Below are positions 23,934 through 36,084 of a stretch of 64,000 nt of DNA, one piece after another. A program made the translations under genes and the position numbers. Origin of the DNA: Mucor racemosus (lineage: Eukaryota; Mucoromycota; Mucoromycetes; Mucorales; Mucoraceae); assembly GCA_027405735.1 (NCBI GenBank), contig JAPEHQ010000006.1:1674001-1738000 (forward strand), in the 5' to 3' direction. Position 1 is the stretch's first letter. Each line of letters begins with the position of its first letter. The notes under the pieces were generated by a model, which ran no database searches, had not been told where the DNA came from, and saw nothing but the letters and a program-made list of their open reading frames with translations.

Positions 23934-26900
23934 CACTACGGCCAACCTGTACTGCACAAGATGATTTCGTTGTGTCCAAGTGGGCTGCACATTATAGCCT
24001 GAGCTGTTGTGCCCACTGAACATGGTTAAAAAGATAACAATATGCACATGAGCACAACAAAAGAAACTGCACACGAGCACAACGCTAACCTTGTATGTGC
24101 AGAATTATAGATTCTGTCCATGTGGATAACATTAATTCCTTATGTGCATAATAATAAAATCTGACCATGAGCATAATGAGCTGATCGTATGGGCACAAAT
24201 TGGTTTGTAAATGAGCATCGTGCCGTTCTCAAAATTCCATTGCATTTTTATTAGAATGGTTTTTAAATTACATTTGTTTTTATTAATATAAATTATAGAC
24301 AATACAATTCAATACGTTGTTGATATAGAGCAATACATGCAAGAACCAATATATTTACGATTATCATCATTTTTAAATATGTTTTTAGCTATATTGTTTA
24401 CAGCAACAATGGTTTTTGCTTGAGCATAAAATTAAATAACACTTACTGCTTAAATTTATATGGAAGCCAAATCTAAGATTACAGATGTTACGTTATCACG
24501 CATAAAATTTATACAAAGTAACCTTCTTTAAACTTACTATTTTAGTTTACGATTGTCAGCTGTAAAAAGATTGGTTTTCAAGTATAAAGTAGCTACGATC
24601 AAAACTATGATTATTAGACAAAACATTAGATTATTCTTTTTCTTCTTTCTATATAATTGAAATTTTATCACTTTTCTGGAACATTTCGTGGGTTTGTACC
24701 CAGGTCTAGATTTTCATTGAATAGATATAGATATCATTGCCTTCGATTTGATCTGGTAATCAAAAAATACGTCCAACAATACAGTAGTAAATAATGATAT
24801 TTGATCCTAAAATGCGGTTAAATGAAAGTATCAGTCTCTAATATAGACTGCTACATATATGAAAAACATTAGTCCCTTATGTTAGCATACGTATTCAGAT
24901 AAAAGAAGAAAAGAATACCAGCTTGATAATAGTCTGATATGCCTTATCAAACGGTGAATATATCTTTGGAATATGAAAACAAAAAAGAGAGAAACAACAC
25001 ACGTAGAAAAGGATTTTCAAGGCTTTACATTATATAGCGCAATTAAAACCCTGCTACTGTATATTGCTCATTTTGGTCAATGTAAAAGCAGCATTGCAGC
25101 GAATGAACTATAAACTAATAAACAAAATAGGCGATATCTTTTACTATAATAGAGACATAAAATTTTCTAATGGAAAACTCGTCTGTCATATCATACATTC
25201 ATTAAAAAATCGCAAAAGCGAGCCCCTAGAGCGACGCCGTAATTGAGCATAGCAAGATTGAGCGGCTAAGCCTCTTATACTATGGTATATCTAAGTTTTA
25301 AATAAAAATGCGTTTCTTTTTTTAACTTTTCATATATTTAACCACGTACAGTCTGAAAATTCAGTTTTTGTAGCGGACATTTTTGGGGCTCATTTTATCC
25401 TTACCAACACTCATGATTTTGAACAAAAAACAGAAAAATCAAATTTTAATACCAAAATCAACGTTTAAATATACTACATTATGAGAGAAAATTGTAGCTA
25501 TAGATAATACGCACCTTATAAAAGCTTAATATTAAATGTTAAGTAATGAAAATTTGTACTTTTGTCCGAAAAACGGTTTTTTGATTAAAGGATTTTCATG
25601 TAATATTTTGCAATAAAAATATTGTATATTTTTTATTGAGCAAATAGAGCGTTAAATGTTGTATATGTGTATATTTTTTGTTTTTATAATTGGTAGTATA
25701 ATTAACTCTAGATTTGCAAAACCAAAAAAAAAAAATTAAAAAATGTCAAAATTGATGATCTGGACAAAAATAATTTTATAAATTAATATTCCGCTTATAA
25801 GCTTTATAAGTCTTAAAAATAAGAGATTTTATTATACTTGAGAACTTTTTCAAGAATTTACGATGCTGTACCCACTTGATTCAAGCTAATTACTGTAAAT
25901 CTTTATACATGTTAATATTGTGTGGTAGTTTATTTAATGATAATATAGTCTTACTTTATAATTATTGCGCTAGAGATGATTTACATTAAGTTTTAGTCTT
26001 ACTTCTTCAATATTATAAACATAAACGTGGCCATCGCTGGAACCTATTGCTGTCTTTTTACACTCATTTGTCCCAATCCAGTTTATTCAATGCTTTACCA
26101 GAGCCAACTTAAGTACTTACAATGGTTCCTCGGTATTTGCATTCAAATTCCATCAATTAAATTGACTGGCTCCATCTACAGTAATATCGAACATATCATC
26201 AACCCGCCTTATGATAATTGTCAATATAAAATCAGAAACATCCCATTATCATTGTTATAAGCTATGAAAAGCTTGATTTTTAATAATACAACAATTAAAT
26301 AAAAAACAAGACGATACCAATAGCATATGGTGAGTATTTAACATCTAAGTAAGTTTGATAAAGTATGCTTTTAAACCCTTTTAAAAACCCTGAGGCATAT
26401 GCAACATCTTGGTTCTGTAATTTTTATTCATCATCAAAATGTTGCAATTTTCACTGCACAATTAATGCACCTACTATCTATCTTGACCTCGATGTACATT
26501 GGGTATCAGTTTTTTACCAGTTGTATTTTCTTTAATTCATTAATATTAAGTCATATTAGACGATGATTTTGTAGCATTGTTAAAAAAAAGGAATAAATGC
26601 TTCAAAAATTTTCTGCAGCATATCAGATTATGCAATTTAGTGGCAACGATTGCATTTAACTATTATACTTTTTTAGCCTATTGATTTTAATCAGAATAAT
26701 TAGTACTTTCATTCGAAAGTTTTTCTTTATACATTTATACTCACCCATTCATCAATAAATGACATTGCATTTATTATCCGTTATATTAATCAATCAACTG
26801 CATCTTGATTCGATACATTTGACAATTAAACGCCTAAATTACACTTGAGTCACCAGGTATCGCCACAAAATAATGTCGTACAGGTCAACGAAACACCACA

Positions 26901-28265
26901 ATTTGGGTTATTTTTTTATGTTCGTAGATCTGTGTTCTCTCACACATTCATAGATCTCTGCATAAACCATCATATCTATATCTGTTCAATTTAACTGAAA
27001 TACAACATTAAATACCACCATCGTACTTGATAAAACGCCTTACTTTATTGCGTGTCAACACAACTAATTTAATGCTAGTTTAGCATCAGCATTTGAATCA
27101 GATAAATTTGATATTAGACGGCCCCTTTTAATAGTTTTGCATACCATCATGAGCTAATAATGGACCGTTATTATAGATACGCTGCTAATCAACGATGGTC
27201 TGTTAACTCTAATGGACAAACGAATCAATTAGCAGCATAATAAACAGAATAATATCAAAATTAAATATAGTAATTGAATGAGCAAGAGAAGATACACCAT
27301 GTAAATTATGCTAATTTACATGATTTCAAGCGTTTTGAACTAAATACGCCTTTATTTTTGACCTATAAAAATCGATTTATTAGTAAAATCTAATAATTAT
27401 GATGTACCTTTGATAGTTGTTGGTAGTGGTATACAAGACAACGTCTTGTTTTTCTCTTCTTGGCTGTTGGTCATTAAACAGAAGAAACAAATACTTTTTA
27501 GAAACTAAATAGACTAACATGAGTTTTTTATTCATTCAAATCGAGTCAATACTATACATGCTTTTATAACCACCAATTTTTCTGCAGGTAGATATCGACT
27601 TTGGATCAAAAAAGCATTGATTATAACGTAGATGATGGAACAAAATGACTAAATCTTGGATGCTTTTTTTTGTTCGAGAAAAATATTATATTGCTCTCTA
27701 ACATTAACAGTTAATAATTTATTTCCAAATAAACAATAGGAAAAACATCATGTGCTTGTACCTGATACTTAATTTCAGTTCTTCATAAAAAATACGGTGG
27801 GTCTTTTCATTGTAGTTTAAGTATAATAAATAAAAGAGCCCAGGAAAAGTGGGGAAGAAAAAAGAAGAAATAACTCTAAATCAGTCGATTTTGTGTGTTG
27901 CAAGCAGAAATTTACAAAGGCATAAATACTTTTAGTGTTGCCAAACAGGTAGTTGTGGTTGTTCGCATTTGGCCCCCGAAAGAGGAACATGGGCAGAACT
28001 CTTTCAAACCCTAAATTTCAAATTGATATGTTTCGGCAATAAAGCAATTTTGTTGAATAAGAGTAACGAGTAACTCACGTCTGCTTTAAACCATTCGAAT
28101 TATCTTTATTATTAATGGTACTATGATTGATATAATTTAGTAAATTGATTGAAAAACCTCAATCTCATTGTTCTTCTTATCTGAGCTTCCTGATCTGCAC
28201 AAATTTTTTTATTCTGCATATCTGTGCAGATCATTATGCCCATGAAAAGCATAGTTCGGCCGTAT
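23934..28265 (+). mobile_element. R1 element copy C, longest copy
   Basis: Begins CACTACGGCCAACCTGTACT and ends TTCGGCCGTAT, 4.33 kb. Compared with copy B it has an extra segment (about 26105-27350) beginning inside the captured WD40 fragment, so B and D may be deletion derivatives. No transposase frame is present. The left end carries the same subterminal CTGCAC-rich block as B. The last bases (GTATT instead of GTAGTG) suggest a damaged right tip. Confidence 0.65.
26010..26205 (-). pseudogene. Captured dynein intermediate chain-like WD40 fragment (copy C)
   Basis: Best-preserved copy. Reading the minus strand from about 26200: FDITVDGASQFN, one in-frame stop, then WNLNANTEEPL, a stop/intron-like break, then ALNKLDWDK and, after frame damage, SSDGHVYVYNI. 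In dynein intermediate chains the last WD40 repeats have this order: a VDG-W-LN-T block, then ALN-W and a GSSDG-VYVYD-like block. The piece is embedded in a repeated element, so it is a captured gene fragment, not a host gene. No dynein gene is seen elsewhere in the window. Confidence 0.6.
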
Positions 28266-29077
28266 TTTTAATGCTTGGCTTAAATGATCTACACCTTTTA
28301 TTGAGCTTGTTTGTTATATGCCACCTAGTATCACACGTTATCATCTTCTACAGTATCAATACATCTTACAATCTATTGACTACAATATGTATTGAAGTGC
28401 AAAGTCTTGATATCGGATATAAGAAACTCCTAGCGTACCAAGTTTAATCCAGTAATTACCAAAAACGCTTGGACCTCAATTATGACACTATATTATTTCA
28501 TCCCAGCGGTTAATCAATCAAGTAGCTATCAAATCAACAGTCAAGCATATTTAGCGCAGCATTAAAACAAGGCAACGCACAAGCTCTGCAAGAACAGTTA
28601 AATTATGACTGATCCATTTCAGTCCATAGATTACTATTAAACAGATCTAATGGTTCAATAGTGCCTTAAATTACATCTCAGGATCTCAATGTCAAATCAA
28701 TATAAAGGCCATACTTTTATATCTAAATAAACGATATCTTTTTTTATTTTATAGTTGAAGAACTGATTCATTACTCATTCTCTTTTAATTGTATTCTTTT
28801 TTAAGTATTATTTATCAAACATAAAAATATACGACACGACACGTAGTTTTATTGGACAGAAACATCATATTTTGCTGATGGTTTCCTCAATTTACAGTGA
28901 TCTGTGAAAGTAGAAATATGATTTTTTATGCAGGATATATTTAAATCTACCATCATGTATAATTGGAGGAGATTAATTGGATCAACATTCACAAGGATGA
29001 GTTTTTTTTCTTTATTTTCTGCTGTTTTAAATATTAGTTTATTATTTTATAAAACAAAACTCATTATTTAGGGCTTA
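28266..29077. other. Gene-free stretch with inverted R5 fragment
   Basis: 28742-28832 is an inverted copy of 6405-6485 (TTGAAGAACTG to TATACGAC). The rest shows nothing supportable. Confidence 0.5.
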
Positions 29078-30270
29078 ATTTCTGTATTCACAAGATAGGT
29101 CTAATTGATTGCTACTCTGCATTTTTTGTTTTAGCAAAACTCATTGATTTTTTATCAAGATAACCAAAATAATAGTTCGTATCACAGCTTAAAGCCTATC
29201 ATCACGGGTTTCCAAAATTTATTTATTGAAATGAAAGAAAAATGATTTAAAAAAACAAAATTGTATAATGGCTCATGAACTGCAAAGTAAGTCAACCTAG
29301 CGTATTAAATAGTTTGTGTACAGTTTTGGATTCTGCATCCAACGAAATAAAATTTAAATAAATGTTTCACATTAAATTTTGCGTAAAATGTAATTGTAAT
29401 TTTAGAGGTTTTTTGAAGATACACGTTATTTTTGATAAGCATATTTAACATATAACTAATTGGAATAATGCGCAAAAAAAGTATCTATCGATCGAGCTAT
29501 TATATAACCTTTTAGCTGTATTTTTTGTAGAGAAAACGAGATTTTTGTCCAAATTTTTTTGAAATTCAGAATATGGGATGAGGGTATACAAGGGGAAAAT
29601 TGAGGTTAGAAATAATAAGGGTATCTCTTTGTACACATTTTTGAGGATATCTCCACGAAAAATCAGTATTTTGAAAAAAACTAAATTGGGTCTAAGAGAG
29701 CTCAACGAGCTTAATGACATGAGTAAAAAAAAACTGCCACTCAATTTAACCAATATTTTGAAATCTACTACAAAAGTGTCGAAAAAATGAAAAAAAAATA
29801 AAAATGCTCAGAATTTTTTTGTACTGAAATATGTTATAGAGCGCTTCAAAACAAGTAAGTTTTATTATCAAAAAGTGTTAGTGTAGTTTAATTTTTTGTA
29901 GAGATATGAAGCCTCGAAGTTTTTATTTTTTAGCAGTGAAATACGCGTAAAAATCTGAAACATTAACACTGAAAAATTAATATCAACTGTAAAAAATGGG
30001 ATATTTTTGGATACTTGCTTTTGGATTAAAGTTGAACATCTCAGGTGCATGGGCATATAATTTATTCTTGGTGTTATTTAGTGAAAAAAAAAATAGGGTA
30101 GGGATGAAAAGTGAGACCCAGTTTTCAAGGAGAAAATGTTAAATTTTACGTTTTATTAAGTCTTTTATGAGATGATATAAAATAAACTTTGGAGACGGTA
30201 ACATCATGCAATTGATTCATAATATTTTGCAGTGTCTGAAGTATGTCCTGAAATTTGTTTGTGATAGAAT
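29078..30270 (+). repeat. R3 repeat, copy 2
   Basis: Matches 11430-12600 and the inverted copy at 49270-50345, including GTATTCACAAGATAGGTCTA at the start, shared with copy 3. A frame on the plus strand (29578-29790, MRVYKGKIEVRN to KVSKK) stays open here. The same amino-acid pattern appears in copy 3 and, with one stop, in copy 1. Confidence 0.7.
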
Positions 30271-30765
30271 AGGTTAATTATTATAAAAATCGTAGCACGT
30301 TCCGATTACTGAAGTTTAGCAATTACTAAAAAAATAGCCAATTTTGAGAAGAAACAATTTACGTCGGATTTCAAATAGAGATTTCTTCAACTGACTACTA
30401 ATAATACGGTCGTAATGTTAAACAAAGGTGTGTAATAAGCGCAGCATGAAGTATTTAATCAATAATAAATCAACGATGATTATTAAACATTATACTATAA
30501 TAGTGATATGACGTTTACTGTCAATGATTCAAAATCCTTTTTGTTTTTCGTCAGCAGGGTTAAAAATAATTACTTTATTATTATTAGAAACATAGAATTA
30601 GAAGATTCAATAAGAGGCCACTAATAGATTCAAATGTAAGCATCTACGACTATCATCCATAACAATGGATAATGAAGTAAGGTCAATATCTATTGAGATA
30701 ATCACATGATTGTATTTATTTAATACAAAATATATATCATTTTATGATTGTTAATTTGTCATGAC

Positions 30766-30908
30766 TGTTATGTACCTATAATAGCCGAAGGCTATTAAGT
30801 ATTTTAGTTATGTTTTATGTTTAGTTTGTAAGGAACAACTATTAATAAATGTAGTAGTAATAGATTTATATTAGAAAGAAGTTAAGTTTATTATTGAAGT
30901 ATATAACA
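30766..30908. mobile_element. Possible solo LTR
   Basis: A 143-bp segment begins TGTTATGTACCTATAATAGC and ends ATATAACA, the TG...CA form of LTRs with a 6-bp inverted tip (TGTTAT/ATAACA). It contains a small palindrome, GCCGAAGGC. It lies 150 bp upstream of a tRNA gene, a favoured site for several fungal LTR elements. The flanks ATGAC and ATGAG overlap a tip base and are not a clean duplication. Confidence 0.35.
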
Positions 30909-31057
30909 TGAGCTTATATACTCATAACTAGGAATGACTAAATACCGGACAGATCGATCGAACCGAACAAGCCGGAATGAACCTGATAAATATCACGTGA
31001 TCTGAATATATGTACTATTACTATTTATTAAAAATAATGCTTCACAATATCAACAAG

Positions 31058-31129
31058 TCCTTGATGGTCTAGTGGCTAGGATTCGTCGCTCTCACCGACG
31101 CGGCCGGGGTTCAATTCCCCGTCAGGGAA
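31058..31129 (+). tRNA. tRNA-Glu (CTC)
   Basis: Full cloverleaf of 72 nt. The acceptor stem TCCTTGA pairs with TCAGGGA (one G-U), the D arm is TGGTCTAGTGGCTAGGA, and the anticodon stem CGTCG/CGACG holds loop CTCTCAC with anticodon CTC. The T arm is GGGG-TTCAATT-CCCC. The A-box and B-box (GGTTCAATTCC) are intact, and there is no intron. Confidence 0.97.
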
Positions 31130-31308
31130 CATTTTGTTTTACTTCGCAATAGTGGTGTTTGTAGCAAGTTTTTCGTAGATCTTTTTTTATTTATTTTTGA
31201 TATATAATGTCTAATATACTCATTTAATTTGATTGCGATTTATTTTATTAATTAATCAAAGAAGAAATAGGTATAGAAGAAAGACTAGTATTAATTGTAG
31301 CAGTAATA

Positions 31309-32192
31309 TTAATTTGTTGAAGCAGACAATTGATCGATAGCACGAAGTCGACGCATAATTCTATCCATTTCTTCCTTGACGACGACCATACTTTCCTCAT
31401 GCGATAAAGTTGAAGCCTCTGATTGCTCTAATTTTTTACGAAGCTGATCTACTTCCTCATATACCTGCTTTACAGCCTCCATTTGTCTTTGTTCCAAAGC
31501 ACGATGCTCTCTTTCCAAAGTATGAATATCAAAACCTGGTAATTCTGAATCCATCTTTTGTTGAATTTCTTGTTGCAATTGTAAAGCTTGAGCAGATGCT
31601 TTTTCCAAATCAGCATAAGCCTTATCGATTTTAGTTTTCAGAGCTTCTTTATTATCTTTATGTGCTTCTTGCATAGCTTTAATGGTGGTCTTGACACGAA
31701 TAGCTTCCTCTTTGGATGACTTTTCGAGCTCGGCTTGCTCAGCCTTGGCTTGATTCAACTGATCATCCAGCTCCTTCAAATGACCCATACCTTGCCTTGC
31801 CGTCTCGATTTCATCCATGTATTTTTTTACTTGCCCCTCAAAGAAAAATGCGGTTGCCTTTGAGTTTTCTGCTTGTCTGTCCTTACGATTACTCATGTCT
31901 GTTAAGGTTTGAATTTCGGTTTTTAATTTACGATTAGTTCTACCACTCTCTTGGGCGTATACTTCAGCTTGCTTGGCTTGTTGTTTTGTTTGGTCCAACT
32001 CAAGTTTAAGTTGACCAAGCTCTTTTTCTGCTTGGCTGATTTTCTGTTGAAGTTCGCCAATATCTGCACCTGTAGTTGGGCGTCCTAATCTAAGGGAGCC
32101 GCCATCTTTTTATTTTTCATATTAATAACTTTATTTTAAAGGTTGTATAATGTATATCTCGACTCACTTTCTGTAATTTCTTCGGATGCCAT
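31309..32192 (-). CDS. Coiled-coil protein of unknown function
   Basis: Exons 32192-32168 and 32105-31309 (intron 62 nt) give 273 aa. After a short N-terminus (MASEEITENGGSLRLGRPTT) nearly the whole chain is charged heptad-like sequence rich in Glu, Lys and Gln (from about residue 30 to 260). One interruption around SELPGFDIHTLERE probably marks a break between two coiled-coil segments. It has no membrane segment, signal peptide or enzyme motif. I do not recognise the family. Its size exceeds fungal tropomyosin (about 160 aa) and the sequence does not look like it. A cytoskeletal or scaffold role would be a guess. A spliced frame and consistent codon use support it as a real gene. Confidence 0.8.
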
Positions 32193-32803
32193 ATTATATC
32201 AAGTAGAGAAGAAACAAGGAAGGAAGAGAGTGCGAAAGGAAGTGGTCTATTTTAAATAAGGGGGACGGGAGTTTGAAATCATATAGATGAATGATTGTTG
32301 TAAAAGGGGTATCTATGGGCACATTTAGTCGAGCCAAATGTTTATTGAATTATTCAGCTGCTCCTATGTGAATGCTCCTTACAATAGGTAAATGCTCATA
32401 CCATATCAAAGCATAAAGCCTCCTTATAATATATCAGACGTTGCCTTTTTGACATGAATATATTATTCGGGACAGTTTCATCTGCTTGTTACACTTGTCA
32501 TTTAAAGACCTCGTGTATTTAATATAGTGCACATCATCGACTATCCTTCCATTGATCTGATAGATGTAGCTGTATATCGACATCTAATTTGTATTCTATC
32601 TAATATTAATAAGGAAGAACATTCTATAAGAGCAATTTCGTTGATTATATATGATTTTATCATTGGTTGATTTATGATCTTGCATTAGTAGGATATCCAA
32701 TATGTGTGGTGGCTTATGATTAGATTTTTTTTTTCAACATATTCGACTCCAATTCTGCCCAAAACTATACCTTCTCTTCAATTTACATATACATCAATAA
32801 ATC
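32193..32803. promoter_or_regulatory. Shared upstream region of two divergent genes
   Basis: 611 bp between the divergent starts at 32192 (minus) and 32804 (plus). AT-rich; no specific site assigned. Confidence 0.4.
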
Positions 32804-33034
32804 ATGAGCAAAAGACCAGAACTTGTACCTCTCAATTTGAAGGTTGAATCCAACAAAGATGCTACTATCGCCAATGCTACCGCTTTCCTCGATAAATTCT
32901 TACATGAAGGTGTCGCCATTCATGCTGCTAATAACACTGTTGCTGCTCAACTTCATCAACTTCACCAAGGCTTGAAAGATGAAAAGAAGAGAAGCCGTGG
33001 TCATACAGCATCAACTGAAACTAAAGAATTTTAA
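32804..33034 (+). CDS. Small protein of unknown function (76 aa)
   Basis: Single exon, 76 aa, ATG in the context ATCATGAGC, with codon use like the neighbouring genes (frequent GCT, GCC, CTT). The chain is mainly helical in character (residues about 20-60, ...FLDKFLHEGVAIHAANNTVAAQLHQL...) and ends in a charged tail. No CaaX box, so it is not a G-gamma subunit, and there is no zinc motif. I do not recognise it. The compact frame, the pyrimidine-rich leader and the A-runs downstream are consistent with a short expressed gene. Confidence 0.7.
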   Translation: MSKRPELVPLNLKVESNKDATIANATAFLDKFLHEGVAIHAANNTVAAQLHQLHQGLKDEKKRSRGHTASTETKEF

Positions 33035-33798
33035 ATTACTATAAATTTAAGTAATGCATAGACCTTCCCAACCAAACACTCAAAAAAAAAAAAAAAAAAA
33101 AAGAAAATCACACAACAAAAAGAATCATTTAATAATTTTTTTTGAACCACATTTAGAACAATAGCAAGTAATAGTATATATTTTTCACTTCAATTATAGT
33201 TTGAGAAAGTGGTAGACTTTTTTTTTTTTTTTTTTAATTAGATATATATATATATTTTTTATTATTATTTGCTACAATATCCCCATGAAATGACCTTTTT
33301 TTTTGTATGTAATAAAAGCCAGAAAATTTCAAACATAATTTTATTATTAGTGATCCTGATAAGCAGAGATGTTCAAACGAAAGAGTTATTTAGGCTATTG
33401 ATCAGTTAGTGGAATCTCTTCTTTTGTTGTCTGCGCTTTCTTTTGAGGCGTCTTTGACGCTATATATAAAATTAGTCTTGACATATTTCAATGTAAATGT
33501 TGCATACCTTTTTTTTCCATTTAAGTCTCACTGGAAGAGATGAAATTCATGTTAATAGTGATTTAGATACATTTTCATATTTCAAACTACTTGCTTTTTT
33601 TTTTTCAATTGATAAACGTTTATTGATTTAATAATAGAAAGAGAAAAACAAATCGATGAGAAATTAAGGGAATGATAAGATTTTATATAGAAGCTATTAA
33701 GGTTGATGTCATGTATCAATCTTGTATTTTTATAGAAAACTGGTGTGATAAATTGAATATTTACAGGATATTAAAGAGGAAAAAAAAAATAACTAAAT
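33035..33798. other. 3' flanks of two convergent genes
   Basis: Low-complexity A and T runs (33080-33110, 33218-33235, 33597-33607) and an AATAAAAG signal near 33310 on the plus strand. AATAAA on the minus strand near 33620-33630 may serve the transporter gene. No gene is supported. Confidence 0.5.
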
Positions 33799-35206
33799 TC
33801 ACACAGATAATGCTCTTGGTCTAGAAGAGGATTGTTTCTCCCTTGCAATAGCATTTGGATGCCTTTCTCTATCATCATCTTCTGTATCAGTGTAATTGTC
33901 CCAACAACTCTTTTCTGTAATAGCTGTTGCTGCTGCAACGGAAGATACTCGACAAGAGGATGATGAAAAAGGTAGCTCTAGTAAAGAGCTTGATGTTACA
34001 TTTGAAAGTGGTGCAATCATGTCGAGTAAATAGACACCCGAGAAAATGATTAAAAATCCACAGATCAAGCTTATAGTATTTGTAAGACTCGCTGTATTCC
34101 AACCTTGAAACATGATTGCAGATGCAATAATTGTAGCAGTTGTAAAGCATACATAATAAATAGGGTTTACTCTAAACAAAAATCCTTTGGGAATTAATAC
34201 ATAACACAAACTCACAAATGCAAATCATATGACCTACACATTAGTACAAAATAAATCCAACGCTTTGTTGAAATAATTGACCTGAATCAAAATAAATGAA
34301 ACGCACATGAGCCCAAATATGTATGTTGATGGCTGATTAAACTGATTATTGCCCGCAATCGTTAATTTGACAGCGATACCAAATGCTTTAACTGCCATAA
34401 CAGAAAGTGACCCAACCAAGGAACATATAGAAAGGTATACAATAGGTTTGGTTTTCCCCCATCGAGGCACAACCTTCCAAATCATTCCCACAACAATCAA
34501 TATGACCGAAATACCATACACTAAAAAGCCTATATAGAAAATTTAATACAGTGATTACCAATAAAACAAATTACAAACCTGGCTTAAGCATGTAAGCAAC
34601 TAATTCCTGTACACTTTGAACCTCTGGATCTTCAGGTGCATGAAAAATGATGATCACTGCACCAATTACAGATAATAAGCATCCAATGATGCCTATAGGG
34701 CCCATTTTTTCTTTTAAGAATATCGAACCCAAGATGGCTCTACACGATAAAATTTAATACAATATTATATCTTGATAATTGATGAAGCGTTACCCTGTAA
34801 TGACACTTAGGGCCCCCAATGGGGTGATCAAAATAGCAGGAGCAAATGTATACCCTAATCTTATTATGCTTAATTATTTAGTATATAGTCAATGCTTGCT
34901 TTAAAGTTATTCGTTACCTATAAAATTGAGGATTTCACCCAGTACCATGATTATTAACCCTATCCACCATATAGGACTCTTCAAGTAACGATGTGAATCA
35001 GAGGCTCGTCCTGAAAATTACATATTGTTACAATTTAGATCTTTTCTTTGTATAGGTAATTGCCCAGTAAAGGGACTCAAATTATTACCGTGTTCTGCTG
35101 TTGAGGAATTTTGTAATCCCTTTTTAGTTACTACAAAAGAGATGCCAATAAATAAACTTGAGCAGATTGCAAGAATCAGCCCAATATATCTCCCGTCTAA
35201 TGCCAT
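33799..35206 (-). CDS. NIPA-family magnesium transporter
   Basis: Multi-pass membrane protein of the NIPA (DUF803) family within the drug/metabolite transporter superfamily, which moves Mg2+ across plasma or endosomal membranes. Exons 35206-35089, 35010-34918, 34854-34794, 34739-34579, 34529-34238 and 34171-33799 give 365 aa, the usual length. About nine hydrophobic helices are visible, beginning with YIGLILAICSSLFIGISFVV. Family blocks include PIWWIGLIIMVLGEILNF, GYTFAPAILITPLGALSV and NPIYYVCFTTATIIASAI. The C-terminal tail (about 70 aa) is polar and Ser-rich, facing the cytosol by inference. The exon 5 donor is GTAGGT one base inside the apparent stop, which keeps the frame. Substrate specificity is not decidable from sequence. 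Confidence 0.92.
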
Positions 35207-36084
35207 TGTAAATATTAGATGAAAAAGAAAAAAGATAATAGCAGAAAAAAAAAGGAGTAATTTCCATACATAAAGAATGTATGCCTGTATTTACTATAAA
35301 CATAAATGCTACCCATCATAGTCAACTATACCAAATATCAAAATCAGGGGGTGCAAACATATCTTTTTTAGAAGTACGGTATGCTCACTCTTACGTGTAT
35401 GAATTACTAAATGTGAAATTGATCTGTGCTGAGTAACATTGTTTGAGAGCCCAGCATATCTAATTTTACCGATACTTTAGAGTTTGCATAATTTTATCTC
35501 TACAAAAAAAAAAACATATACTGCAAACAACGTATGATACTAATATAAACCAGCTCAACTAACTAGTTTCAATGAAACTGAGGCAAAACAATTCTTTACT
35601 GCACTTTATAAATGATTTTTTCTTAATTTTCATACTTTTAACGCAATTTCAAATCGGAGTAAATTTATGCAAATTTGTTGTTTAAATCAGCCGACATAAC
35701 AGTAATCCTTGACTTGATCCCTTTTTCCTCTATTAGTAATCAACACATTATGACATTATCATATAGTCAAAACCTATACGCAAAATATATAACGAAAAAT
35801 AAATAATTCAAACCAAAAAAAAAAAGCAAGATGCCATTTGCAAATCAAGAAAACGGCATCAATCATTTAAAATTCTTCCTAGTAAAATTACAAAACCTTT
35901 CAATTTAGGCAAGACAATAAGCCGGATTCACCGTTTACAACATCTTCGTGACTGGGGATCTTGTTTTTTTTCTGACAAATCCAAATATCCTCAAAAAAAA
36001 TATATAAACGGAGATCTTGTTTGGGCAATTTTCTTAAATTCTCTCTTTTCTCATTGAAATAATCCCTTAAAATATTTATTATAA
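35207..36084. promoter_or_regulatory. Shared upstream region of the NIPA and GCLM genes
   Basis: 878 bp between two divergent starts. AT-rich; no open frame of note. No factor site could be assigned with confidence. Confidence 0.4.

Noticed and set aside
32804..33034. Identification as heterotrimeric G-protein gamma subunit
   Set aside because: Size fits, but there is no C-terminal CaaX box.
33425..33560. Possible two-exon micro-ORF on the minus strand ending TKEEIPLTDQ
   Set aside because: Splice sites exist, but it is only about 25 residues with no upstream exon and lies in 3' flanks of convergent genes.
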